Source: Desulfobacter vibrioformis DSM 8776 (GTDB lineage: Bacteria > Desulfobacterota > Desulfobacteria > Desulfobacterales > Desulfobacteraceae). Taken from it: a stretch of DNA of 64,000 nt. The notes under the pieces are model-generated. The model saw only the letters and a list, made by a program, of their open reading frames with translations. It ran no database searches and was not told where the DNA came from. Both the position numbers and the translations under genes were made by a program. The stretch spans positions 180,567-244,566 of the forward strand of contig NZ_JQKJ01000003.1 in assembly GCF_000745975.1 (NCBI RefSeq), in the 5' to 3' direction. Below, in pieces: positions 8,236 through 18,568 of this stretch (position 1 is its first letter; the number at the start of each line of letters is the position of its first letter).

Positions 8236-9243
8236 TCAAACCAGATAATGGCTTGGCGTATTGCCAAAATACCTTTTAAATTCTCTGGAGAACGTTCTTT
8301 GCTGGGCGTATCCCACTTCAAAAGCCACTTGTGTCACACTTCGGTTCCCGGCCTGCAGCAGACGCCTGGATTCTTCCAGTCTGAACTTGCGGAGAAAATC
8401 AAAGATAGTAACACCATAAACTTTAGAAAACCCCTGGCTTAACGTGGTTCTGTTTACGCCTACCATTCTGGAGAGTTCTGTAAGGGAGGGCGGGTTCTTA
8501 ATATCGGAAATTATTATATCGCGGGCTTTGTGGACGAAATCCGTAGAGTCGGATGCAAGGTCAAAGCAGGAGCCGGTGTGCGCCTTATCTGCATTGAATT
8601 GATCAAAACCGGAAATCATCAGTTCCAGGGCTTTGCTTCCTAAAAACAGGCGCCTTCGGACATCAATATATGTGCATCCCATAATTTCATGAAGACGGAT
8701 ATTAATGGAAGGGGTCATGGACACGGGGCAGCAAAAATATCCATCGTTATTTTTAATATCCAACATCTCTTTTATCTTTCGGGCAAATCCTTCTTCTATT
8801 CCTTGGGAAAAACGTTGTATAAACCACGGCTCCATTAAAATTCCAATGGTACAGAAGGGTTTTGCGGAGCAATGAACCAGCCCGCCTTTTAAATTATGTG
8901 AATAGGTTAAATACCCATGATTTGGGCAATAAGTAGTTTCTTGCTCTTGGCTATAGTGCTGGAGATCAGACCCTTCACCAAGAATAAAAAAAAGGTTAAC
9001 AAAATTTGTTCCCGCCTTAAAAGGTATGCTTAAAGCAGTGGATGGATAGTGCCGTGCAATGGTCAACGTCAACCCAGGCCGGCACTTGAGCATATATACG
9101 AACCCCTTGCTTAGACCGTTCAAGTGATCGGACCAATTATAGAAGATCTCATCCCCGTCCTTTTTTTCTAAAAAATCATTTAGATTATGGCAAGGCCCAT
9201 AATAGTTTTCAGCTGAAATAATGACAGGATCACATTTTTTCAT
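8236..9243 (-). CDS. AraC family regulator (PchR-like)
   Basis: This 335-aa protein has a variable N-terminal sensing domain and an AraC/XylS DNA-binding domain over the last 95 residues. Its two helix-turn-helix units are visible in PSLTELSRMVGVNRTTLSQG and VTQVAFEVGYAQQRTFSREF, followed by FGNTPSHYL. The domain plan resembles PchR-type activators, which sense iron-siderophores. It is divergent from the TonB receptor gene across a 198-bp AT-rich gap, which is the usual place for the regulated promoter. The inferred job is activation of the receptor and ABC genes at 9.4-16.1 kb. Confidence 0.85.
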   Translation of the reverse strand: MKKCDPVIISAENYYGPCHNLNDFLEKKDGDEIFYNWSDHLNGLSKGFVYMLKCRPGLTLTIARHYPSTALSIPFKAGTNFVNLFFILGEGSDLQHYSQEQETTYCPNHGYLTYSHNLKGGLVHCSAKPFCTIGILMEPWFIQRFSQGIEEGFARKIKEMLDIKNNDGYFCCPVSMTPSINIRLHEIMGCTYIDVRRRLFLGSKALELMISGFDQFNADKAHTGSCFDLASDSTDFVHKARDIIISDIKNPPSLTELSRMVGVNRTTLSQGFSKVYGVTIFDFLRKFRLEESRRLLQAGNRSVTQVAFEVGYAQQRTFSREFKRYFGNTPSHYLV

Positions 9244-9441
9244 GCAAGAACCTTTTCCGTTTCAAAGTTTATTATCCAAGCCAAAGTTAACTTATTATTT
9301 AACGATTTGTTTAGTCAACATGATTTTTTGTAACAAAGTGACACAAAATTGTTTTTAGGCGCTGTAAAACAATATTTCTTTTTATTATAAGTTCGTCTTG
9401 TTTGATTTTGTTTTGATTTATTGTTTGTAAGGGAGATAAAA

Positions 9442-11578
9442 ATGTATCGAAAAAAAATTTTGCAGTTGTTCTGCTGCATCTGTTTCAGCTTGCCTTTGCC
9501 GGTTGCCCCATTGTGGGCCGAACAAGCGGAAGATAAGGCGGCAACACAGATGGAAAGTGTTACAGTCACCGCCAATAAAATAGAAGAGGACGTTCAGGAA
9601 GTTCCCCAAAGCATCACCGTTATGGATGAAGCTTTCCTGGAAGAAAAAGGGATCACCGACATCCCTGACGTGCTCAGGGAAATTCCCAACATGGCTGTCC
9701 AGGAAAACCTCAAAGGTAATCCGGTGAGTTTCCGGGGACTGAACTCCTCGATATTTACCTATAACAATCCGGTGGTTATATACATTGATGGGGTTCCAAT
9801 TATCAACCAATATGGTTTTGATGCATCCCTGGCCAATGTACAGCGGGTTGAGGTGCTGCGCGGCCCCCAGGGAACACTGTACGGCAAGGATGCCATTGGC
9901 GGAGTTATCAATATCATCACCAAAGCACCGGAAAATGAATGGCATGGCATGGCTGGAGCCGAATACGGCAGCTACAACACCATGCAGGGTATTTTTAACC
10001 TCAATGGCTCAGTAATTAAAGATACGCTGTTTATGGGCATCAACGGCAAGTATGAGCAATCTGACGGCTGGATTGACAACATTCATTCCGGACTGGATTC
10101 CGACGGGAATGAATCCGATCAGCAGCAATTCAGCGGCTATTTTTTATATACCCCCACAGACAGGTTTACTGCAAAGTTGACCCTTTCCATGGATAATCAA
10201 AGCAATTCATGGATCAATGGCTATGCGCTTCCCGCCGGATCCGATTTTAGTGAGTTTAACAGGGATGATGCTGAAAAAGTGGACTTTGATACACCAACGC
10301 AAGTTGATATCGATTGCTTTTCACAAAGCCTGTACTTGAGCTATGCATTTGATTCAGTAAACCCTGACCTCGACCACAACCCACAAAAAACAGGACATGG
10401 AAGGGGATTACGATGTGGATTACCAGGCTGACACCATTTACGACGGACTGAAAAACATTAACCACAATGAAACGGATGCCTATACTCAGGAACTGCGCAT
10501 ATCGAGTAACAACAAAGGCGGCATCCGCTGGGTAGCCGGCTTTTACCTGGATTCAGAAGAATACATACAGAACCCTTTGGGTATGCAATACCCTTATTAT
10601 GACGGATCAGGGGTGTTTTATGGAAATTTTGATTATCTTGCCGAGTCGGAAATGGACACGACCACCTATGCGGCATTTGGTCAGGCAATGGTTCCTCTGA
10701 CAGAGCGGTTTGAGCTGACCCTGGGCGGCAGGTATCAACACATTGATAAAGAGGTTGACGTGGATATATACAGCCTGCCGGTGGGAACAACCGGGCTGCC
10801 CTTTTCTTCATTCTCCGGAGAGAAGGACTGGGATACCTTTTTGCCTAAAGCCGCGCTATCTTTTGCCCTAAGCGACAACTTTCATACCTATGTTTCGTAT
10901 TCCCGGGGATATATGCCCGGGGGTTTCAATCCCTTTGCCTCTTCCGGCACGGTTGAGGACAATTCCTTTGAACCCCAGAAATCGGCAAATTACGAGATAG
11001 GGATCAAGGGACGTCTGAATCGTTTGAGGTTGGCGGCAAACATATTTTACATGGATATAGACGATATCCATATATATAAGTCAGATGGCGTCAATCTTTA
11101 TACAGATAATGCGGATAGCGCCCATTCTCAGGGGGTTGAACTTGAGTTGGCCTATAAACTCACCGAAACCGTTGAGTTGACCGGTTCCCTTGGCTTTATA
11201 GAAGCCCAGTACGATACTTACGAAGCCGGAAACGGCATATCCTTTGATGGAAAGGATATCGAGAATACCCCTTCCTATACGGCGACGGCCGGTGCCTCTT
11301 ATAAACATCCCTGTGGATTTTATGGGCGCATCGACATGAGGGCGGCCGGAAAAACGTCTTTCTTTGATGATGCCAATAACAGCTTTGTCGAAGACGACGC
11401 ATATGTTGTCCTGGATGCAAAGATAGGTTATCTGACCGGGGGATGGGATTTCTATGTGTATGGGAAAAACCTGGCGGATGAGGAGTACGTTACTTATTTT
11501 ATGTCTGGTACAAGACATTCGCTGGCTGAGTATGGGCAACCGCTGACCATTGGCGCAGGACTCCGCTACCGGTTTTAA
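9442..11578 (+). pseudogene. TonB-dependent outer-membrane receptor, single frameshift
   Basis: A signal peptide (ATG 9442 after AAGGGAGA) is followed by a TonB box-like MESVTVTANK, a plug domain (VPQSITVMDEAFLEEKGITD, VEVLRGPQGTLYGKDAIGGV) and a 22-strand barrel ending in a C-terminal aromatic residue (AGLRYRF-type end). The frame breaks near 10359-10361: removing one A from an AAA run restores the barrel motif SVTLTSTTTHKKQD and joins the two parts exactly. Either the gene is a recent pseudogene or this is a sequencing error. Receptors of this type take up ferric siderophores or other metal chelates. The neighbours (AraC regulator, ABC export/import genes, DUF4198) support metallophore traffic. 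Confidence 0.85.
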
Positions 11579-11603
11579 TATCTTCTTTCCATAAAGGTCT
11601 TAT

Positions 11604-12515
11604 ATGCAACTGATCATAAAGAATTTATCAAAAACTTATCCTAACGGCGTTCAGGCCCTCAAGGATGTCAATCTGACCATTGACAAAGGCATGTTCGGGC
11701 TTTTGGGGCAAAACGGGGCCGGCAAATCTTCCCTGATGCGCACCCTTGCCACCCTGCAGGATGTGGATCAGGGAAAAATTTTCCTTGGTGGTGCGGATGT
11801 CATAAAAAATCCTGAAAAAATCCGCAGGACCCTGGGCTACCTTCCCCAGGAATTCGGGGTCTACGATACGGTGTCTGCCGAAGAAATGCTGGACTATATT
11901 GCCCAGATCAAGGGGCTGGTAAATAAATCTGAACGAAAGGCCCGGGTAGCGTATCTGCTGAACAGGGTAAATCTTTATAACGTGCGTAAAAAAAGGTTGA
12001 AGACCTATTCGGGCGGAATGAAACAACGTTTCGGCATTGCCCAGGCACTCATCGCAGATCCGGAATTGATCATCGTGGACGAGCCGACAGCCGGACTGGA
12101 CCCTGAAGAACGAAACCGCTTTTATAATATTTTAAGCGAACTGGGAGAAGACGCCATAGTCATTCTCTCCACCCATATTGTGGAGGATGTGACATCCCTA
12201 TGTTCGGACATGGCCATTATCGGCAGCGGCCGGGTGCTGGTTCATACCCAGCCCGCAAAGATTGTCAATGCGGTGAAAGGCAAAATCTGGACAAAGGAAA
12301 TTGACAGAAAGGATCTTGATATGTGCAAGGAGAAGCTGCCCGTCATTGCCACCCATATCAACCAGGGACGAATGCGTATCCATGTATTCGGCAATACAGC
12401 ACCGGATGCCGCTTTTGAACCCGGAACAGCAAATATGGAAGACGCCTATTTTGCGGTGATCAGCGGCAATGCAGATTTGCGGGAACTGTCCCCGGTCGTG
12501 CCGGAGGGTCTGTAA
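11604..12515 (+). CDS. ABC transporter ATP-binding protein
   Basis: This 303-aa ATPase has the Walker A motif GQNGAGKSS, Q-loop LPQEFG, signature YSGGMKQR, Walker B LIIVDEPTAGLDPEE and switch His (STHIVEDV). The 70-residue C-terminal extension is variable. It overlaps the permease gene by one base (TAATG), so the two form one transporter. The CcmA/NatA-like sequence and the permease type suggest export or membrane work rather than solute-binding-protein import. Its position just after a TonB receptor gene suggests siderophore handling. Confidence 0.92.
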   Translation: MQLIIKNLSKTYPNGVQALKDVNLTIDKGMFGLLGQNGAGKSSLMRTLATLQDVDQGKIFLGGADVIKNPEKIRRTLGYLPQEFGVYDTVSAEEMLDYIAQIKGLVNKSERKARVAYLLNRVNLYNVRKKRLKTYSGGMKQRFGIAQALIADPELIIVDEPTAGLDPEERNRFYNILSELGEDAIVILSTHIVEDVTSLCSDMAIIGSGRVLVHTQPAKIVNAVKGKIWTKEIDRKDLDMCKEKLPVIATHINQGRMRIHVFGNTAPDAAFEPGTANMEDAYFAVISGNADLRELSPVVPEGL

Positions 12516-15500
12516 TGAAACCGACCTGCATCATCCGCTTCGAAATCCTGTATAACGCCCAAAAAGCGTATACCTATATCTTCTTTGGCCTGTTAGTTTA
12601 TCAAGGTTTCTGGCTCTCCATGGGCGCCAATAATCTGGTGGCCAACAATAATGTTTTACTCAACGCCCCGGCAACCAACTACCAGAACCTGGCCTGCATG
12701 GGCATGTTGCTGTTTGCCGTTACCGCCATTATCTGCGCCGGGGCCCTGGCCCGGGATCTGGAATCCGGTGCAGCCCATATCCTCTATCCCGCGATCATCC
12801 ATGAAAAAAGGTATTTCTGCGGCAAATATATCGGGGCCCTGCTGGTCAATCTGGCAGTGGTGCTGGGGTACCCCCTGGGTATCCTTCTCTTTCCTTTTTG
12901 GGGCACTGGCGCACCCGATCAATTTGGTCCAGCACCTTTGGGTCAGCTTGTGCACGGTTTTTTCCTGCTCACCGTGCCGAACCTGGTTTTTCTGGTTAGT
13001 TTTTCCGTTTTCCTGGTGGTGATGTTTCGCAAAGCCGCCGCCGCATACCTTGGCGTGCTGCTGATCTTAGTCTGTTTTCTGGTTGCCGTTTCCGTCCGGG
13101 AGGAATCCTCCCTTGTTCTGATTGTGAAGCTTCTCGATCCATTTGGCTATTGCGCCGTGAAGCATATCACGGACAAAATGGACATACTGGAACTTAACAC
13201 CGCGTATCTGCCGGTCACCACCGCTTTGCTGTGGAACCGGATAATCTGGGGCTTTGTTTCCATGTTCCTGTTCGGGATTTCTTTTTGGAAATTCAAGTTC
13301 AAGCACTTTGTTGCACAAACTTCCAAAAAGCCGCGCCGGCAAAAGGAATCCGTTGGCCCGCCCCGGGAAAAACCGTTTCAAAAAAACAGTGGCAATGGGT
13401 TGCCTGTGCCGGAGTACGGTCCGCGAGTCTGTTTGGTGAAAAGCGCTGGATTTGCATGGCTTGAGATGAAAAGCCTGTTTCGTTCTCCAATCTTTTCCTT
13501 TATTTTGGGCACCCTTTTTCTGATGTTTCTGGGATACAATTTTTTGTGGACATCCGCCCAATACCTGACCACTTCCCACTTGCCGCTAACCTCTGTCATG
13601 ACCTATGCCAGAATTCCCATGATGATCGTCATCGCCTTGATGTTGCTGATTCTCTCCGGCGAACTGTTGTTCAAGGATCGCAGTTCCGGTGTATGGCGGT
13701 TAACCGATGCCATGCCCACACCATCCTGGGTTTTTATTTTGTCCCGCTGGCTTGCCATGGGAATCGTCGCATTTTGCATTGCTTCGCTGATTTTTGCGGC
13801 AGGACTTGTCTCCCAGCCGGCCATGGGATTTACCGATATTGAATGGGGCCTGTACATCCGGGATTTATACGGATCACGCTTTGGCTGGCTTACCGCTTTG
13901 CAAATCATCATGTTGGCATTTTTCTGCGGTGCTTTGTTCAACAGCCGGTTGAAAGGGCATATTTTTTCCATCGGCATATTTTTATTTATCGCCATGTCTG
14001 TGGATCACAAGCTGATCGAACAATTGCGCTTTGCTTTCCCTTTTGTTCCAGGCGTTTTTGGCCCGGAAAAATACAACTACTCAGAAATGAACGGATACGG
14101 TGTGCTGGATGCCGGCCTTTTTTGGTATGCCGGGGCCTGGACGGCTCTGGCCGCTTTATTTTTTGTCCTTACGCTGCTTTTGTGGAATCGCGGGGTGGAC
14201 AGAAGCCTTAAAGAACGATGGCAGGTGGTGAAAAGAAGACTGGGGGAACCTTGTGGAAAGGGCCTGACCACAGCCATGATCCTTTGTCTGTTTTTGTTTG
14301 GCTGTTTCCAGTACGGTATTCATGACAACCTGGTCCGCAAGGCAGGATATCAAACAGACGCGCAAAAGGAAGCGGCGGACGCAGCTTATGAAAAGAAGTA
14401 TGCCCGTTACCGGGAAACACCCTGGCCCAAGATTACGGATCTGGATTTGAACCTGAATCTTTTTCCGGGGAAACGCCAGGCAAACTACACGGCCCGGCTG
14501 GTGCTGCAAAACAAAACCGACCGGCCCATGGAAATCCTGCACCTGGACTGGGATCAAAAGCTGACCGTGGCAGAACTCTATTGTGACGGACATTCCCTTG
14601 AAAAGTTGGAAAGTGATGCTGAATTTCGCCATGCCATATATCTGCTGAAGCCCGCCCTGGCCCCGGGAAAGGCAATGAAGCTGAATATCAAGGCAACCCT
14701 TGCCCACAAGGGATTCCACCAGTCCGATTTCCAAGGCGATCTTACCTATAACGGAAGCGTACTGGGCACGGATTTTCTGCCCTTTTTCGGTTATGACCGC
14801 TCCCGTGAACTAGCCGAGAACAAAGAGCGGTTGCACCAGGGTCTTGATCTGCTGGATTCCCGCATGGACAGGATGCATAACCTCTTTTCCAGGGCCAACC
14901 GGTTTAAATCTGCCCGGTCCGACAGTCTGACCTGGAATATGGTGATCAGTACGGACGCTGATCAGACGGTGGTCGCACCGGGAGAGAAAGTAAACACCTG
15001 GCAGGAAAAGGGGCGAAACTATGCCCGGTTCCGGTCCGAACATCCGGGCTCAATGGATTTCAAAATTATTTCCGCACGACTTGCCACCAGGGCCTTCGAT
15101 TGCCAGGGAGTTTCCTGCCGGCTGTCCCATGATCCCCGTCATACCTATAATCTGCAGGTTTATGAAGATGCCGTGCAAAAGGCGATTTCCTGGCTTTCCG
15201 GAGAATTGGGGCCATATCCTTACAGCGTTGCCCGGGTCGTTGAAAAGCCGTTTTATGACGAAGACTTCATCTCCTTTGCCAACGTTACCGCCGTTTCCGA
15301 GGCTCACGGCTGGACAGCGGACATCCAAAAGGATGAAGATGGACAATATATTTATATGACAATGGCAAGGGCGCTTGCCCGGCAATGGATTCTGGTTTCT
15401 TTAAAAGCATCGGACGTTCAGGGCGCTGAACTTTTAACCCAATCCATTGCCCAATATTATGCGTTCCGGTTTCTGCATGTAATATTCGGCCATGAACAAA

Positions 15501-16108
15501 CGAAGCAATGGCTGGACAAAGCGTATAACGACTATGAAAAAGACAGGGCTAAGGAGGCCATTGAAGAAAAGCCGCTGCTCTTTGTGGACAGGGCAGCTTA
15601 CCTTTCAAGGGAAAAAGGCGGGCTTGCCCTGTATGCCCTTTCCCGGCGAATCGGTCCCAAAATATTTGACCAATGGCTGAGCAGATGGATTGCGCATGCA
15701 CGTCAAAAAGAGACATTTTTCACCTCCGCCGACTTTTATAACGATCTGATAAATTTTGTCCCCAATGATCTTCACCCCTTTGTCCGGGAGTGGTTTGAAC
15801 GCCGCATTCAATACCGGCTGTCACTGGACAATGCGCAAATAAAGGAGGGAAAACTTACCCTGACCATTTTTGCCGCCAAAATGGAATCCAAAGGCGAAAA
15901 AGGAACGATGGAAAAAAGCTTCTCAGCGCCCCTTGGGGTTGGATTGGCAGATGAATCCGGGAATGTTCTGAATATCGGACAGATCATGATCCGGCCGGAA
16001 CAAAACAGCTATACCCTGGATTGCCGTCTTTCTTCGGCCACCGTCATTCTTGATCCGGATTATTGGTATCTGATCGAATCCAGGAAAAAATGTTCAAAAA
16101 AATTATAA
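12515..16108 (+). CDS. ABC permease fused to an M1-aminopeptidase-like domain lacking zinc ligands
   Basis: Residues 1-580 carry about twelve hydrophobic helices in two ABC-2-type permease blocks, separated near residues 265-310 by a charged loop. Residues 600-1180 align by pattern with the periplasmic M1 aminopeptidase domain of ABC permease/M1 fusions. Active M1 domains have HEXXH followed by a Glu about 20 residues on. Here that stretch reads MARALARQW (R952-A953-L954-A955-R956) and LLTQSIAQY (Q976). Both His ligands, the catalytic Glu and the third ligand are replaced, so this is a probable pseudopeptidase. The reading frame is fully intact over 1197 codons, which argues for selection on a non-catalytic role. 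Confidence 0.85.
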   Translation: MKPTCIIRFEILYNAQKAYTYIFFGLLVYQGFWLSMGANNLVANNNVLLNAPATNYQNLACMGMLLFAVTAIICAGALARDLESGAAHILYPAIIHEKRYFCGKYIGALLVNLAVVLGYPLGILLFPFWGTGAPDQFGPAPLGQLVHGFFLLTVPNLVFLVSFSVFLVVMFRKAAAAYLGVLLILVCFLVAVSVREESSLVLIVKLLDPFGYCAVKHITDKMDILELNTAYLPVTTALLWNRIIWGFVSMFLFGISFWKFKFKHFVAQTSKKPRRQKESVGPPREKPFQKNSGNGLPVPEYGPRVCLVKSAGFAWLEMKSLFRSPIFSFILGTLFLMFLGYNFLWTSAQYLTTSHLPLTSVMTYARIPMMIVIALMLLILSGELLFKDRSSGVWRLTDAMPTPSWVFILSRWLAMGIVAFCIASLIFAAGLVSQPAMGFTDIEWGLYIRDLYGSRFGWLTALQIIMLAFFCGALFNSRLKGHIFSIGIFLFIAMSVDHKLIEQLRFAFPFVPGVFGPEKYNYSEMNGYGVLDAGLFWYAGAWTALAALFFVLTLLLWNRGVDRSLKERWQVVKRRLGEPCGKGLTTAMILCLFLFGCFQYGIHDNLVRKAGYQTDAQKEAADAAYEKKYARYRETPWPKITDLDLNLNLFPGKRQANYTARLVLQNKTDRPMEILHLDWDQKLTVAELYCDGHSLEKLESDAEFRHAIYLLKPALAPGKAMKLNIKATLAHKGFHQSDFQGDLTYNGSVLGTDFLPFFGYDRSRELAENKERLHQGLDLLDSRMDRMHNLFSRANRFKSARSDSLTWNMVISTDADQTVVAPGEKVNTWQEKGRNYARFRSEHPGSMDFKIISARLATRAFDCQGVSCRLSHDPRHTYNLQVYEDAVQKAISWLSGELGPYPYSVARVVEKPFYDEDFISFANVTAVSEAHGWTADIQKDEDGQYIYMTMARALARQWILVSLKASDVQGAELLTQSIAQYYAFRFLHVIFGHEQTKQWLDKAYNDYEKDRAKEAIEEKPLLFVDRAAYLSREKGGLALYALSRRIGPKIFDQWLSRWIAHARQKETFFTSADFYNDLINFVPNDLHPFVREWFERRIQYRLSLDNAQIKEGKLTLTIFAAKMESKGEKGTMEKSFSAPLGVGLADESGNVLNIGQIMIRPEQNSYTLDCRLSSATVILDPDYWYLIESRKKCSKKL

Positions 16109-16196
16109 CAGCCACGGGCTGACCTGACTATCAGCCGCCAGGCTCAGCCCGCAACGAAGGTTGAATGATCTGTGTAGGTTGTTACACAGACTTTCT

Positions 16197-16320
16197 TATA
16201 CCCCCCATGTCCTAGCGGACACAACGAAGCATGAAACTAAAGACACCAACAATGCGGGCTAAAATGGGCGCCCCAGGCGCTTCGCCCTCTTGTTTCCTGT
16301 ATCTTGTCTATAGTTTCTTA
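16197..16320. repeat. Dispersed 124-bp repeat, copy 1
   Basis: This non-coding stretch is nearly identical to 20532-20656 and partly to 25536-25614. It contains an outer inverted pair (TGAAACTAAAGACA against TGTCTATAGTTTC) and an inner GC-rich hairpin around GGGCGCCCCAGGCGCTTCGC. It lies between the ABC permease and the DUF4198 gene. It looks like a small non-autonomous element or a structured intergenic repeat. Confidence 0.75.
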
Positions 16321-16352
16321 TAAAACTTGTTCACCTTAAAAGGAGACATTAC

Positions 16353-17249
16353 ATGTTAAAACTATTTAAAACCGCTTGTTCAATTCTCGCCCTGACAACA
16401 CTTTGTGCCAGCTCCGTTTCTGCTCACTCTTTGTGGATCAACATACACGGATCCTTTGCCCATTCCCCGGGGCATGTCATCACAAGCCTTGGATGGGGAC
16501 ATGCCATGCCCCTGGATGATTTTCTGGTGGGTCAAGCCGGCATCGTTGACATTGAAAAGTACAGCCTGATGGGCCCGGACAATTCCATCACCCTCATTCC
16601 CCTTCCCGTCATCAAACAAGAAAAGGCAACCCCATCCAAAACCGGGATGACCCTTGTTCCCGGAGATTTGGGTTTAAGGAAAATTTCACTGACCGATAAA
16701 GCCATGCCCGGAACCTACCAGGTGGCAGCAGAATCCAGGGCCACCTATTTTACCGGATATGTGGATGCCAAGGGCAAAAACAGGATGGCCACAAAATCCA
16801 TGGATGAGATAAAAGGGGCCCAATCCGTTAATTTCAGCACCCGGTATAAAGCCATGGCCAAGTCCTATTTCAGTATTGAAAAATGGACCCCGCCCAGCCC
16901 CCTGGGATATGACCTTGAGATCATGCCCGAAACCGACATGACCAATGTCAAGGCAGGCGACCTGGTCAAATTCACAGTCACACTCAACGGCAAACCCGTG
17001 ACCTGCGATATGAAGGGAATGAACTATCTGCATATGACCTCCAACACCTTTGGCGGCCCGGATAAATACATGCTTGCCGCATACATCATGAACGGCAAGG
17101 CCCAGATCCGGGTTCCGACTCCCGGAGCCTGGAGGGTCTGGGTCACATTAGAAAAAGAGGTCACAAAGGATAATGAACTCAAACATCTGGCAGGAAAATG
17201 CAGGTCCATCAATTACGCGGCTTCCGTATCATTTACGGCAAAACCCTGA
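16353..17249 (+). CDS. DUF4198 periplasmic protein
   Basis: This 298-aa protein has a clear Sec signal peptide ending SSVSAHSLWIN, then the DUF4198 pattern: HSLW at the mature N-terminus, a His/Gly-rich SLGWGHAMPLDDFL segment, and paired beta-sandwich repeats (GTYQVAAESRATYFTGYVD, VKAGDLVKFTVTLNGKPV, GAWRVWVTLEKEV). DUF4198 proteins are periplasmic or secreted and often lie beside nickel, cobalt or iron uptake genes; metal binding through the early His residues is suspected. The start follows AAAAGGAGA. A broken paralogue lies 1.3 kb downstream on the other strand. Confidence 0.85.
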   Translation: MLKLFKTACSILALTTLCASSVSAHSLWINIHGSFAHSPGHVITSLGWGHAMPLDDFLVGQAGIVDIEKYSLMGPDNSITLIPLPVIKQEKATPSKTGMTLVPGDLGLRKISLTDKAMPGTYQVAAESRATYFTGYVDAKGKNRMATKSMDEIKGAQSVNFSTRYKAMAKSYFSIEKWTPPSPLGYDLEIMPETDMTNVKAGDLVKFTVTLNGKPVTCDMKGMNYLHMTSNTFGGPDKYMLAAYIMNGKAQIRVPTPGAWRVWVTLEKEVTKDNELKHLAGKCRSINYAASVSFTAKP

Positions 17250-17346
17250 TAATTGATGAACCCGGGGAATTTTAATTCCGGCCATCGTCCTGAAAGGTTT
17301 GTATCGTCCGTATCTATGGGGTGGGTCTATTGCCGGATCACACTTA

Positions 17347-17387
17347 CTGTGAACGGATTGTAAGTTAAATTGACAATCTGTTCACAG
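17347..17387. promoter_or_regulatory. 15-bp inverted repeat before the AAA_14 gene
   Basis: CTGTGAACGGATTGT (17347-17361) and ACAATCTGTTCACAG (17373-17387) form an inverted repeat with one mismatch and an 11-bp spacer, ending 17 bp before the start codon at 17405. It could be an operator or an mRNA hairpin covering the translation start. No conventional ribosome-binding site is seen. Confidence 0.5.
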
Positions 17388-17404
17388 ACTGATACATTCA
17401 GCAT

Positions 17405-18568
17405 ATGATTTCCCGTGAAATAGAAAATAAAGTATTGGCCTATAGCCAACAGTATCCGGTTGTAACCATTACCGGTCCCCGACAGTCAGGCAAAACAACG
17501 CTGACGAAAATGATTTTTCCGGACAAACCATACGTCTCTTTAGAGTCCATTGAAGAGCGCGATTTTGCCCAGAATGATGCCAAAGGCTTTTTGAGTCAAT
17601 TTCCACAAGGGGCAATTCTGGACGAAATCCAAAGAGTTCCTGATCTGTTGTCTTATCTGCAGGTCCTGGTTGACGAGGCCGGCCGGCCAGGACAATTTAT
17701 TTTGACCGGCAGCCAGAATTTTGAACTTCTCGACTCAGTGAGCCAGTCTCTGGCCGGCAGGACTGCGCTTGTCAAGCTTCTTCCTTTTAGCCTGGAAGAG
17801 ATCCGCACAATTTCCGGTCCTCCTGAAACCATCGACAGTTTGCTGTACAAGGGTGCCTATCCCAGGATATATGATCTTGATCTTGATCCCACTGAAGCCT
17901 TATCCTTTTACTTTAGCACCTATGTGGAAAGAGACTTGCGTCAGTTAATTAATGTCAAGGACCTGGGCAGATTTGAGACGTTCATTAAACTGTGTGCCAC
18001 CAGGGTCGGCCAGGTGCTGAATTTGTCGTCATTGGGCAATGACTGCGGCGTAAGTCATAATACCATCAAAAGCTGGCTGTCGATTTTGCAGACAAGTTAT
18101 ATTATCAAGCTGCTTCAACCTTATTATAACAATCTTGGCAAACGGTTGATCAAGTCTCCCAAACTTTATTTTTACGACACAGGACTTGCGGCCTTTCTTC
18201 TCGGTATCCAGCAGGAGAACCATGTCGTCTCCCACCCGCTGCGCGGTGCCTTGTTTGAAAACATGGTTGTGTCTGAACTGTTGAAAAAACGGTTTAACCA
18301 GGGCAAAACCGACAACCTGTATTATCTGAGGGACAGCCGGGGCAATGAAGTGGATATCCTGCTGGATTACGGCCTTCACCTGGATATGATCGAGATTAAA
18401 TCAGGCCAGACGCTGACAAAAAGTTTTTTTGGCGGCCTGCATTATTATCGAAGACTTTACCAGCAAACCAGAAACTGTTTTTTGGTGTATGGCGGCGACA
18501 TAGACAGGATGCAGGAAGACGTGAAAATTATACCATGGGACAGGTTATCATTTCTTACAATCGAGTAG
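17405..18568 (+). CDS. AAA_14/DUF4143 ATP-binding protein
   Basis: This 387-aa protein has an N-terminal AAA_14 ATPase (Walker A TGPRQSGKTTL at residues 24-34, Walker B AILDEIQRVP, sensor LTGSQNFELL) and a C-terminal DUF4143 domain (YVERDLRQL, KSPKLYFYDTGLAAFLLG, GALFENMVVSELLK). The end resembles the PD-(D/E)XK-like tail RGNEVDILLD ... MIEIKSGQT. Such genes are common, often stand alone in mobile or poorly conserved regions, and have no agreed function. It sits between two DUF4198 copies in opposite orientations and appears inserted, since it ends inside the truncated end of the second copy. Confidence 0.9.
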   Translation: MISREIENKVLAYSQQYPVVTITGPRQSGKTTLTKMIFPDKPYVSLESIEERDFAQNDAKGFLSQFPQGAILDEIQRVPDLLSYLQVLVDEAGRPGQFILTGSQNFELLDSVSQSLAGRTALVKLLPFSLEEIRTISGPPETIDSLLYKGAYPRIYDLDLDPTEALSFYFSTYVERDLRQLINVKDLGRFETFIKLCATRVGQVLNLSSLGNDCGVSHNTIKSWLSILQTSYIIKLLQPYYNNLGKRLIKSPKLYFYDTGLAAFLLGIQQENHVVSHPLRGALFENMVVSELLKKRFNQGKTDNLYYLRDSRGNEVDILLDYGLHLDMIEIKSGQTLTKSFFGGLHYYRRLYQQTRNCFLVYGGDIDRMQEDVKIIPWDRLSFLTIE

